NCBI RefSeq assembly: GCF_900129275.1
Contig: NZ_FQUX01000003.1
Location: forward strand, 186,001 to 250,000
DNA from: Arenibacter palladensis
GTDB taxonomy: Bacteria > Bacteroidota > Bacteroidia > Flavobacteriales > Flavobacteriaceae
Direction of reading: 5' to 3'
Length of the DNA: 64,000 nucleotides
Shown in pieces: positions 25,469-34,650 of this stretch (positions within the stretch are counted from its first letter, which is position 1; every line of letters begins with the position of its first letter). Under the pieces are notes generated by a model. That model did no database searches and had not been told where the DNA came from. It saw only the letters and a list, made by a program, of their open reading frames with translations. The position numbers were made by a program, and so were the translations under genes.

Positions 25469-27080
25469 CAAAATCCTGTTTCTCAAATTTCTGTGGCAAT
25501 ACAATTCCATTCATTTTCCATTTTTCCAATAAATAACTAAGATTGGATCTAAAAACAGTGTAATCCTTTCTTTTCAAGGAAGACCAACCCACCTCTGCGT
25601 AGGCCGCTAACCTAGGAAAAACCATTCTGTCCATATCCTTAACCTCTGGTATCCATTCCCCCCACATTTGGCAACCGCTACCAATAACCTTATTATGAAA
25701 ACTGTCTTCCAACCCTTCGGGAATGGGATCGAAACTATAGGCCTTTTCCAAAGGAATGTATTTATAGGAATAGTCCAAATAGGTATATTCATGATAGGAA
25801 TTAACTATTTCATATCCCTCTCGAACAGCTTTGGATACCAAATCCAAATTTCCTTTCCAAAAATGGACCAAGGTATTCTGCGCCAAATTTTCTTTTACCT
25901 CCATATCCGTATCCTCCTGCCATTCATGTACATTTTCTCCCAAAATTTCATTCCAGCCCATCATTCTATGGCCATTGCTGTTTAAAAAATTCGATATTTT
26001 GTTAGTAAAGAAAATATGCATATCCCCAGGTGTCGCCAAGTCGTTCTGTTTCATAAAATCCTGAATTTCAGTTGAAGTTTTCCATGCATCAAATTTAACT
26101 TCATCCCCACCAATATGAATAATATTGCCGGGGAACAAGTCCATCACTTCCGTAAGAACGTTTTCAAGAAATTCATATACCCTAGGATCGGATACATTAT
26201 AGGAGTCAGGCAACTTTCCAAACACCGTGGGAACCTCCTTGAGCTCCCCAATAGTACCCAACCAAGGATATGACGCAATTGCTGCCGATGCATGACCTGG
26301 CATTTCAATTTCGGGAATAATGGTGATTTGTCTTTCACTGGCATAGGCAATTATTTCCTTCACCTCTTCCTGTGTATAATATCCGGAATGGGAAACCTTA
26401 GATCGCTCCGGACTATCCCAACCACCAATTTGGGAATCGGACCTAGTGGATCCCACTTGCGTTAATTTAGGATACTTTTTAATCTCCAATCTCCAACCTT
26501 GATCATCGGTCAGGTGCCAATGGAAAATATTCATTTTTAAAAGTGACATCTGATCCAAAAGCTTTTTCACCTGTTCCTTTCCTTTAAAATATCTTCCTTC
26601 ATCCAGCATAAAAGCCCTCCAAGCAAAACGAGGGCGATCTTCAATTTCGATTCCAGATAAAACCATATTTCTACCCTTGGAATTGGCAGTATCCATTAAT
26701 TGCTGAAGGGACTGTATGCCATAGAAAACACCCGTAGTTGTGCCGGCCATAATGCTTATGGATTGGTCCCCAACATTCAGGGTATACCCTTCTTCGCCCA
26801 AGCTCGCTGTCAATTGTGGGTTTGTACCCAGTATAATTCCTTTATCCCCTTTTCCCTTGATGGGAAGATCTTTATGAAGTTTATCCTTTAGTATTTTCTG
26901 AAGAAAACTTGCATTTCCACAATTGGTATCGTCAGCTATAATTGGTGTCTTTGCCGTAATGCTAAACACCTCCTTCTTTATTACAACCTTCAATGGTTGG
27001 GGAATAATACCAGCATTTTGCCCAATACCAAGGAGGGGCAATAGAAAAATTAAGGACAAAACTGTTTTAAAATTATTCAT
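25458..27080 (-). CDS. Beta-N-acetylhexosaminidase, GH20
   Basis: A 540-aa exported glycosidase that removes terminal beta-linked GlcNAc or GalNAc by substrate-assisted catalysis. The signal peptide is MNNFKTVLSLIFLLPLLGIG. Residues about 20-145 form the GH20b domain; the barrel follows, with RPRFAWRAFMLDEGRYF near 153, HWHLTDDQGWRLEIK near 193, and the catalytic pair Asp326-Glu327 in HIGGDEVKFDAW. Conserved aromatic pocket residues (VHFWKGN, SYHEYTYLDY, MWGEWI) are present. It sits between a sulfatase and an M28 peptidase in one operon. Confidence 0.96.
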   Translation of the reverse strand: MNNFKTVLSLIFLLPLLGIGQNAGIIPQPLKVVIKKEVFSITAKTPIIADDTNCGNASFLQKILKDKLHKDLPIKGKGDKGIILGTNPQLTASLGEEGYTLNVGDQSISIMAGTTTGVFYGIQSLQQLMDTANSKGRNMVLSGIEIEDRPRFAWRAFMLDEGRYFKGKEQVKKLLDQMSLLKMNIFHWHLTDDQGWRLEIKKYPKLTQVGSTRSDSQIGGWDSPERSKVSHSGYYTQEEVKEIIAYASERQITIIPEIEMPGHASAAIASYPWLGTIGELKEVPTVFGKLPDSYNVSDPRVYEFLENVLTEVMDLFPGNIIHIGGDEVKFDAWKTSTEIQDFMKQNDLATPGDMHIFFTNKISNFLNSNGHRMMGWNEILGENVHEWQEDTDMEVKENLAQNTLVHFWKGNLDLVSKAVREGYEIVNSYHEYTYLDYSYKYIPLEKAYSFDPIPEGLEDSFHNKVIGSGCQMWGEWIPEVKDMDRMVFPRLAAYAEVGWSSLKRKDYTVFRSNLSYLLEKWKMNGIVLPQKFEKQDFDEK

Positions 27081-27176
27081 ACTTTAATAATATGTTTTTA
27101 ACCAATATTGCATATTCAACACCAAACGTTACTTGGTAAGGTTATATTTATTGGGCAACATTCAACTTATTGTCCT

Positions 27177-28733
27177 CTAAAGGCCCTCACTAAGGACCGG
27201 AATCCTAAATTTTTCAATAGTTGGCTCCCTGTGCTGACTTTCCAAAATCTTAGCGGCTTTTTCCAGTATCTCAGGGTGTTGATCCGCCACGTTTGTAGTT
27301 TCCTTTAAATCAGTCTTAAGGTTGTAAAGTTCTAATGTAGGCTCATTTTTTTTATCCTTCAGATGAGTTTTTACCACTTTCCAATCGCCCATTCTAATGG
27401 CCAACTGTCCCCCATATTCAGGAAACTCCCAATATAGAAAATCATGTTCCTTTTGATTTTCTTGCGAAAGCAAGGTAGGTAAAAAACTAAGTCCATCCGT
27501 ATAGCTTGGTTTTTCATAACCAGCAACATCCGCCAGCGTAGCCATGACATCATAATGTGCAGAAATATGATCCGTTTTACTAGCCGCCTTTATTTGTCCA
27601 GGCCAAGTTGCAATCATAGGTACCCTAATACCCCCTTCATAAACAAAGCCTTTTCCTCTACCATATTCACTTTTAAAAGGTTTTGCACTATCAAACCAAG
27701 GCGAATCGGTTCCACCATTAAAAGTTGGGCCATTGTCTGAGGTAAATATAATCAGTGTGTTTTCATAAAGTCCGTCCTCCTTCAACTTGGCAACCAGTTT
27801 GCCTATGTTCTCATCCAGATAAGAAACCATGGCGGCGTAACCGGCACGAGGGTTTTGATGTGGAAAATAACCTCTTTCCCCTAAGTAAGGCTCTTCCTTC
27901 CCGAACTTATTCTTATAATACTCCACCCAATTTTGTGGAGCTTGTATGGCGGCATGCGGTATGGGCGTAGCCCAGTAAATAAAAAATGGGTTCTCCTTAT
28001 TTCTATCCACAAAACCTTTAAGCTCGTTAAACATAAGATCGGGGGCATAGTCGTTTAATGTATAGGCTGCATAACTCTTAGGATCGTTGTTATCTGCTCC
28101 TTTGGTCAATTTGGTATTCGGGGCAATGGTATCATTATTCAAATGAACCCTATTTTCATTCTTGTACAAATGCAATGGATAATAGGTGTGGGCCTGTCGC
28201 TGGCAATTATAACCAAAAAAGAAATCGAAACCCATTTTTGTAGGAATGGAATTGGTATGTGGAGCCCCCAATCCCCATTTACCGAACATGGCCGTACCGT
28301 ACCCCACTTCCTTTAATTTTTTGGCAATGGTAATGGTGCTGTCCGGCATAGGACGTTGTCCCTCTAAAACAGAATCTTTGGCCATGGCCCTATAATTCCA
28401 TACCTCCCCACGTTCTCCCCATTCCTCATTACCACGGATATGCGCATGCCCGGAATGGGTCCCGGTCAATAACATATAGCGTGCAGGAGCACATACAGGT
28501 GCACTAGTATAATGTTGGGTAAACAACATTCCATCCTTTGCCAAGGCATCAATATTAGGGGTCTCAATTTTTTCCTGACCATAGGCACCCACTTCGGCAT
28601 ATCCAAGATCATCGGCCAAAATGTAGATGATATTAGGTTTTCGGGATTCACTGGAAAGGACATCTTTTTTACTTTCATCCTTACAAGACAGTAGTGCTAA
28701 TGGAATTAGGATTAAATAGCTTATTTTTTTCAT
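27177..28733 (-). CDS. Cys-type sulfatase (S1 family), lipoprotein
   Basis: A 518-aa lipoprotein (lipobox LLSC, Cys17) that hydrolyses sulfate esters. Metal-binding Asp41-Asp42 lies in ILADDLGYAE. The maturation motif is Cys81-A-P-A-Arg85 in SAPVCAPAR, which an FGE turns to formylglycine; other family motifs are GKWGLG and FTSDNGPT. The pattern TGTHSGHAHIRGN recalls exo-sulfatases acting on galactose or GalNAc in subfamily S1_16 (recalled, unverified). It belongs to the same operon as the GH20 and FGE genes, and a heptamer repeat array lies just 10 nt before its start codon. Confidence 0.95.
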   Translation of the reverse strand: MKKISYLILIPLALLSCKDESKKDVLSSESRKPNIIYILADDLGYAEVGAYGQEKIETPNIDALAKDGMLFTQHYTSAPVCAPARYMLLTGTHSGHAHIRGNEEWGERGEVWNYRAMAKDSVLEGQRPMPDSTITIAKKLKEVGYGTAMFGKWGLGAPHTNSIPTKMGFDFFFGYNCQRQAHTYYPLHLYKNENRVHLNNDTIAPNTKLTKGADNNDPKSYAAYTLNDYAPDLMFNELKGFVDRNKENPFFIYWATPIPHAAIQAPQNWVEYYKNKFGKEEPYLGERGYFPHQNPRAGYAAMVSYLDENIGKLVAKLKEDGLYENTLIIFTSDNGPTFNGGTDSPWFDSAKPFKSEYGRGKGFVYEGGIRVPMIATWPGQIKAASKTDHISAHYDVMATLADVAGYEKPSYTDGLSFLPTLLSQENQKEHDFLYWEFPEYGGQLAIRMGDWKVVKTHLKDKKNEPTLELYNLKTDLKETTNVADQHPEILEKAAKILESQHREPTIEKFRIPVLSEGL

Positions 28734-28743
28734 TCTTAGTTTA

Positions 28744-28790
28744 TTTCTGGTTTCTGGTTTCTGGTTTCTGGTTTCTGGTTTCTGGTTTCT
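28744..28790. repeat. Heptanucleotide tandem repeat (TTTCTGG)6.7 in the sulfatase leader
   Basis: Six perfect copies of TTTCTGG followed by a 5-base partial copy. On the coding strand of the sulfatase the unit reads CCAGAAA and the array ends only 10 nt before the start codon, inside the presumed 5' untranslated region. Such arrays change length by slippage. Confidence 0.9.
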
Positions 28791-28890
28791 ATGTAATCCA
28801 TTCTACTCAGGACAACCAACTTCTATTATCTTTTTTAATCGGTCACTTCTGAAATATTTCCAATTAACACATTTCCAAATTATATAATAT

Positions 28891-30297
28891 CTATTGTATT
28901 GGTTTCTCCAGCAATGAAAAATCTATCACAGGAGGTACTCCGTTGGCCGTTCTTTCATGAAAAGTGTCTATGGTGGTCATTTCATTAAAAAAACCACAAT
29001 TCTTCATAAAAAATTTGTTTCCAATAGCCCCACCGGCATAATCTTCCCTAGAACCCTTCCTAGCGGTTGCATCCGCAGTGAATTTAGCCTTGGTAAGTTC
29101 GTGCCACTGCCCTTTGGTGTCCATTATCCATTGGTTGGTATATTCCCCCATTCTGGAAATATGGCCCACTTCTGTCCTAAAATTCTCTAAAAAGGAATGT
29201 GGTCTTTTTAAATAGGTAGACGTATGTGGTCTTCTAAAACTGGCTATTAAATTCCATTTTTCAGATTCCACATCATAGAAATAGGCAGTATAATCGGTAG
29301 AATTATTTACAGAAGGCTCTCCCTTTAATAAAAATTTATAGGTATTGCCAGCTTTCCAATTGAACACCTTATAGCTTTGTCCTCCGGAGCCTTCGTTACC
29401 AAATTCACCTGTGGTTACCCCTTCTCCTTTGCCTAACAAAATTATTCTGTATTCTTCAGGAATACTTTTGGGGTCCTGGGTTTCAAATGGACTCCAAACC
29501 GAAAACAGGATCCTTCTTTCTGTTTCAGAATTTACCTGCATTCCAAAATAGCCCTCTCCGAAGCCATTCGCCATATAATAAGACCCGATAACATCCTCTT
29601 TTTCAGGGACCGTTATTTCGTTATAAAACCAAAGAATGTCCATATTTTCGGGCGTGGTGTAGCTTAAATGCACGGATGGTCCTCTTCTGCCCCAATAAAA
29701 ATCTTCCTTTACATAAGTAAGCTTCCCATTGGCCGCCTGACCCCCAATAAGCACCTCAATGACATCCGCAAAATTATTGGCCGATTTTTCCATTCCCTGT
29801 AGTTCCACATAGTGATAACCAGGTGTGGAAAGCTCAAACACGCCTACGTCCACTGTTTCAAAATCCTGGTTGGACACTTGGATCTCTTTGGTGGTTCCGT
29901 CCAAGGAAACCCTGAGTTTGGAAGTACCATCGGTCACTTTAAGATTCAATCCTACATTTAATTGACCCGCTAGATCTGTTTTAAAATAGGTCCTAATAAT
30001 TGTATTTGTATCGTTCCAATCCCGTATCCCCTTGTCTGAAATAAGATGGCGATTGTCCTTAACCTCATTTACGACCCAACTATTGCCTCCGGGCTTAATA
30101 CTATCTGTTAGGCTCAATTTTTCCAAGGACATTCCTTCTGTTTTGTCCTGCTTGGATAAGGTTGTACAAGAGCCAAGAACTAATAGTAGCCCAAGTCCCA
30201 TTATATTTTTGTATCCCATGCCTTTTAGCACAGTCTTTTTTGTAGCCATTGTAGCAAACTTGGCTTCAGCATTGGTTTTTATCATCATGTTGATCAT
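28891..30297 (-). CDS. DUF5077/DUF3472 domain lipoprotein
   Basis: A 468-aa envelope protein. The hydrophobic segment ending VLGSC (Cys44 from the first Met, Cys18 from Met27) is a lipoprotein signal; the long polar N-terminus suggests the real start is the ATG at 30219. Residues roughly 55-195 fit DUF5077 (carbohydrate-binding-like, with GYHYVELQG), and about 215-400 fit DUF3472 (YYMANGFGEGYFGMQVNS, VFNWKAGNTYKFLLKG, FLENFRTEVGHISRMG). Such proteins are common in PULs and are probably glycan-binding or hydrolytic, but no activity is established. It lies between HTCS and sulfatase genes on the same strand. Confidence 0.85.
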   Translation of the reverse strand: MINMMIKTNAEAKFATMATKKTVLKGMGYKNIMGLGLLLVLGSCTTLSKQDKTEGMSLEKLSLTDSIKPGGNSWVVNEVKDNRHLISDKGIRDWNDTNTIIRTYFKTDLAGQLNVGLNLKVTDGTSKLRVSLDGTTKEIQVSNQDFETVDVGVFELSTPGYHYVELQGMEKSANNFADVIEVLIGGQAANGKLTYVKEDFYWGRRGPSVHLSYTTPENMDILWFYNEITVPEKEDVIGSYYMANGFGEGYFGMQVNSETERRILFSVWSPFETQDPKSIPEEYRIILLGKGEGVTTGEFGNEGSGGQSYKVFNWKAGNTYKFLLKGEPSVNNSTDYTAYFYDVESEKWNLIASFRRPHTSTYLKRPHSFLENFRTEVGHISRMGEYTNQWIMDTKGQWHELTKAKFTADATARKGSREDYAGGAIGNKFFMKNCGFFNEMTTIDTFHERTANGVPPVIDFSLLEKPIQ

Positions 30298-30334
30298 TGA
30301 AATTTTACAGTTATCCTTGAATGTTTTGTCTTGT

Positions 30335-33300
30335 TCACTTTAATTTAAACCCCTCGTTGTGGCCTACTTTTCCCTTTAGCTTTCTTGGGCTCTTACCAAA
30401 CTCCCTTTTAAAGCATTTTGAAAAATATTTGGGATCGTTAAAACCTACCAAAAAAGCCGCCTCGGATACGGAATAATTACAATCACTAATTAAAACAGCT
30501 GCCTTTTTTAGGCGCATGGTCCTAACAAAATCCACTATTTTCTTCCCAGTTAACCCTTGAAATTTTCTATAAATAGCAGAATAGCTCATGTTTAGATCCT
30601 GAGCGAGATCTTCGGTCTTAAAATCTGGATTACTAATCTGATTTTCCACAAGATTCACCAGATTTTCCAGAAAAACTTCATCTTGGGACCTATTTCCTCC
30701 ATTTTTGGGCGCCGTGATTAGGTCGTTCTTATATTTCATTATTAACCTATCACTACGGGTAATGATATTATTCACCTTTAAAACCAGTTCATTAATATTA
30801 AAGGGTTTGTTTATATATTCCACAGCCCCAGCCCGTAGGCCCAGAATTTTATTCTTTGCTGCCTTTTTAGCGGTAAGTAGAATAATTGGAATATGGGTAG
30901 TGAGCTCATTTCTTTGAAGCATTTTACTCATTTCGATACCGTCCAATTTTGGCATCATAATATCACTTATTATTAGATCCGGGTTATGCTCCAGGGCCAG
31001 GGCATAGCCTTCTTCCCCATTTTCTGCCAAGAGAACATTATAGTAATCTGCAAAAATATCTTTCAAGGATATTTGTAGTTCATAATTATCCTCGACCACC
31101 AAAATGGTCTTAGCCAATTTAGCGGTAGTCGTACCTAAATTTTCCTCCTTCAATTCATATTCAACATCATCAACTTCCATAATAGCCTCTTCCAAGGTTA
31201 CTTCATTTTGTACATTTTCATTCCTGTTTTTATCAATAGGAAAGCTTACGCTAAAACAGGTTCCCTTCACCGGGTCCGATTTTACATCGATCTTTCCATG
31301 GTGCAGGTCCACCAGTTCCTTAGTAAGGGCCAAGCCTATCCCCGTTCCTATTTTTTGCTTCCCTGTATCTGCCTGATAAAATAATTGGAAAATATTTTCG
31401 AGCTCCTCATTGGGAATACCAGGTCCTGAATCGGTAACGGATATTTTTACGTTCCTATCCCAATCTTCCACAATTACGTCCAACGTAATAGATCCCCCTT
31501 TAGGTGTAAATTTGAAGGCATTGGATAGAAGATTAAAAAAAATATGTTCCATTTTATCTTTATCATACCACATTTTCAATTCATCACTAGGGTAACTACA
31601 TTTAAAATTGATACCCTTGAACATGGCCTGCTCCTCAAAGGAACTGGTTATTTCCGTTAGATCTGCAACGATATTGTGTTCGGCTGCCCTTAATACCAGT
31701 TTCTCCAATTCCTTGTCCCGTAGGGAGGTCAGTTCAAATACAATTCGGGACAATCTATTGGCATTGTTGGAAATTAACTTGAGCCGTTGTTGCAGCAGTA
31801 CATTACCACTTTTTACCGCACGTTGCAACATGTTCTCCAAGGGAATCAAAATCAAGGTCAAAGGGGTCTGTATTTCGTGGGACATCTTGGCGAAGAAATC
31901 CATTTTTAAAGCATATAGCTCCCTTTCATGTTTGTGTTCCAGTTCATCTGCAATTACCCTGTTCCTTAGTCTTATCCAGATGACCATTCCATATAGGAGG
32001 CCGCCAAACAGAAGTAAATAAATCAGCTGGGCCGGTTGTGATCTCCAAAATGGCCTTAAAATACTGATGGCAACCGATTTTTCTTTTATGTCCCATTCCC
32101 CATTACCAGTACTGGCCTTAACTTCAAAAACGTAATTCCCTGGAGGAATATTGGTATAGGTTGCCAAACGTTCCTTTTCGGAATCGATCCAGTTATCATT
32201 AAACCCTTTAAGTCTATACGCATAAGTATAATTGGAAAACAGCACATTATCTATTGCCAAAAAACGAAACGAAAAAGATGATTGGTCATGATCCAGTTTC
32301 AACACCTCCAACTTCTCCACCCCCTGTTCCACTTGTTCGGGAATGACGTTGATAGCGGGTTGATTTAAGATATCGATATCTTCAATAAATAATTTAGCTA
32401 CTGTTTCTTCTTTCTTAATCTGATTGGGTTTAAAGTAACTTACCCCATTTAACCCTCCAAAATATATATTTCCATCCCAACCCATATGGGCACTTCGCTG
32501 CATAAAGGAGTCATCTTGAAGTCCATCTATTTTTTGAAACACCCTCGATATAGAATCCCTTACATTTAAATGCCAGATTCCATTAGTTGAACCCAACCAT
32601 AAATTATCCTGGTTCTCCAATATTACGGACCTAAAGATGGTGTTGTCATAGGTTCCGTTTATATCTATTTTCTCAACTTGTTGATCCTCAATGCTAAATC
32701 TAATTAATTCTCCACTAACCATTACCAACCAAATGGCATCAGCATTGCTGGCGGCCATGGACCAGATATCATAATTCCTATTGGTAATGAGAGTATCGGT
32801 TACATGTTGAAACCGGGTAAAATTGGATTTGGAAACATCACTCCCATCTTCGTTGAACCTAAATAAACCACCTCCATTGTAAGATAGCCAGACCGTCCCG
32901 GAAGCGTCTTCCACAACAGACTGGGAAATGGACCCCACCAATCCGGCTGTACCATTTTCGAAGCGTGCCAACAATATGTTTCTGTCCGAAAATAAATAAA
33001 CTCCCATGTCGGTCGTTACCCATAATCTACGTTTGGAGTCCTTAAAAATAAAACGAACGTCCATTACCATATTATTTTTGGAATTGCTCAAGGGCAGCTT
33101 GGAGAACGAATTTCTTTGGGCATTATAAACCCACAGTCCATTTTTATAGGTCCCCATCCATATATTGCCACTATTATCCTCATTTATAGAGTGGATATAA
33201 AATCCTTTAGTTTGGGCGGAATTGTTAAAAAATTGCTCTTCCTTTCCGTTGGCAGCTACCTTGGTAATTCCGTCCCCGTCCGTCCCTATCCAAAGTGTTC

Positions 33301-34471
33301 CATCCTTTGCCCTATAAGAAGACAACACTCTGGCAGGGCTTCCCTGCACCGCACCGGAGTGATAATTTATCTGATTATTCTTATTGCGAAGTATGTTTAT
33401 ATCCCCATAATTGGTAAGTACCCATAAATTATTCTTTAGGTCTTCATTTATTCCAATTACCGTATTGGTGCTCAGGGAAAACCCATTAAGATGATTGTGC
33501 TTATATATCTTCAATTCCCCGGACTCGGTATCCAGCCTATACAGGCCATTGCCATCCGTTCCCAACCAAATAAAACCATTTACATCGCAATACATTGCTG
33601 TAAACAATTCATTTAACTGACTACTCCATCGCTGATCTATGATCTCGTCTTGAACAAAGGATTCTTTGTCAAAATCATAAACCATTATTCCATGCCCTAC
33701 ATAGGAGGAACCTATCCATAGTCTATTTTTTTTATCCAGCAGTAGTAAATTGTTATCGGCCAAGGTATAGTCATAGGGCACCTCCAATTTTTCCAGACGC
33801 TTGGTTCCCAAATAATAAATATAAATGGGTCCCTTTAAAGTACTTACTATAAGTTGATCCGATTTTCTAACGACCAAAGAATTAATTTCTTTAATTCCTG
33901 AAGCATTAACAGGAATAGTAGTTATACTATCCACAATTCCCTTACCGTGGTCATACGCATATATGGAACCTTTATCCGTAGCCAACCAAATAATACCATT
34001 ATCCTCGTTGACAATATTGACCTTGTGCTTTTTCTGGAAACCCTTTACGGAGTTATCTATGGATGAAAAGGTTCCATTTTTTTCCAAATAGGATATTTGC
34101 CCATTCATGGATAGGACCCAAATTACCCCTTTCGAATCCCTCAATATTTTTTTTACCTCATCCGAAGCGGTATCCTCCTTAAAAATTGATCCTTTGGGCG
34201 TGAATTCAAAATTGTAACCATCGTATTTGGAAATTCCTTCCGAGTGGGCCAACCAAACAAATCCAAGGCTGTCCTGCACAGTATGGGTAACCTTAATATT
34301 TTGATTGTCCAGTTTACTGGAAAGGTGGATAAAATTGGCGGAATGCTGCCCAGATAAATAAGAACAGCAAAACAGCCCCAGCACATAAAGAGTGTATATT
34401 TTATTCCTATTTAATTTCTTGCTCAAGGCGCTTAATTTACTGTTAATCCTTTCTTTTTCTGTTCGAAACAA
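30335..34471 (-). CDS. Hybrid two-component system regulator (HTCS)
   Basis: A 1378-aa inner-membrane sensor and transcription factor in one chain. Domains: signal/anchor (about 24-42), a periplasmic double beta-propeller of Reg_prop repeats (45-725, with many FxWLGTxxxGL-type motifs such as NLWLGSTNGIW), Y_Y_Y domain (732-794), membrane helix (813-833), histidine kinase with His865 in SHEIQTPLT, ATPase domain with GTGIGLALTKEL, receiver with Asp1170 (ISDIMMPK), and an AraC-type HTH in the last 100 residues. It senses glycan fragments in the periplasm and activates PUL transcription. It starts with TTG; a second TTG at 34426 gives a tidier signal peptide. Divergent from the GH109-SusCD arm. 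Confidence 0.96.
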   Translation of the reverse strand: MFRTEKERINSKLSALSKKLNRNKIYTLYVLGLFCCSYLSGQHSANFIHLSSKLDNQNIKVTHTVQDSLGFVWLAHSEGISKYDGYNFEFTPKGSIFKEDTASDEVKKILRDSKGVIWVLSMNGQISYLEKNGTFSSIDNSVKGFQKKHKVNIVNEDNGIIWLATDKGSIYAYDHGKGIVDSITTIPVNASGIKEINSLVVRKSDQLIVSTLKGPIYIYYLGTKRLEKLEVPYDYTLADNNLLLLDKKNRLWIGSSYVGHGIMVYDFDKESFVQDEIIDQRWSSQLNELFTAMYCDVNGFIWLGTDGNGLYRLDTESGELKIYKHNHLNGFSLSTNTVIGINEDLKNNLWVLTNYGDINILRNKNNQINYHSGAVQGSPARVLSSYRAKDGTLWIGTDGDGITKVAANGKEEQFFNNSAQTKGFYIHSINEDNSGNIWMGTYKNGLWVYNAQRNSFSKLPLSNSKNNMVMDVRFIFKDSKRRLWVTTDMGVYLFSDRNILLARFENGTAGLVGSISQSVVEDASGTVWLSYNGGGLFRFNEDGSDVSKSNFTRFQHVTDTLITNRNYDIWSMAASNADAIWLVMVSGELIRFSIEDQQVEKIDINGTYDNTIFRSVILENQDNLWLGSTNGIWHLNVRDSISRVFQKIDGLQDDSFMQRSAHMGWDGNIYFGGLNGVSYFKPNQIKKEETVAKLFIEDIDILNQPAINVIPEQVEQGVEKLEVLKLDHDQSSFSFRFLAIDNVLFSNYTYAYRLKGFNDNWIDSEKERLATYTNIPPGNYVFEVKASTGNGEWDIKEKSVAISILRPFWRSQPAQLIYLLLFGGLLYGMVIWIRLRNRVIADELEHKHERELYALKMDFFAKMSHEIQTPLTLILIPLENMLQRAVKSGNVLLQQRLKLISNNANRLSRIVFELTSLRDKELEKLVLRAAEHNIVADLTEITSSFEEQAMFKGINFKCSYPSDELKMWYDKDKMEHIFFNLLSNAFKFTPKGGSITLDVIVEDWDRNVKISVTDSGPGIPNEELENIFQLFYQADTGKQKIGTGIGLALTKELVDLHHGKIDVKSDPVKGTCFSVSFPIDKNRNENVQNEVTLEEAIMEVDDVEYELKEENLGTTTAKLAKTILVVEDNYELQISLKDIFADYYNVLLAENGEEGYALALEHNPDLIISDIMMPKLDGIEMSKMLQRNELTTHIPIILLTAKKAAKNKILGLRAGAVEYINKPFNINELVLKVNNIITRSDRLIMKYKNDLITAPKNGGNRSQDEVFLENLVNLVENQISNPDFKTEDLAQDLNMSYSAIYRKFQGLTGKKIVDFVRTMRLKKAAVLISDCNYSVSEAAFLVGFNDPKYFSKCFKREFGKSPRKLKGKVGHNEGFKLK

Positions 34472-34650
34472 ATGTACCCATAATTGGTGTCAACTTAAAG
34501 GAGGTGTTTTTTGCAAAAAGGTGGAAAAAAACTTCAAATATCGAAATTATCCGAAAATTTACCCCTAGAACGCAAAAAAAGGACACCTAAATAATTAACA
34601 CAATATTAATATTTGCGAAACATTAATAAGAAGTAGCTATTAAAGTAAAT
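34472..34650. promoter_or_regulatory. Divergent promoter region of the PUL
   Basis: The 179-bp gap between the HTCS and GH109 genes holds near-consensus -7 elements in both directions: AATATTTG on the plus strand near 34608-34615 and GATATTTG on the minus strand at 34535-34542, each one or two bases from TAnnTTTG. The HTCS probably binds here, but its half-sites cannot be named from one example. Confidence 0.35.

Noticed and set aside
28744..28790. Possible CRISPR-like repeats
   Set aside because: The units are 7 bp, contiguous and without spacers; it is a microsatellite-type tandem repeat.
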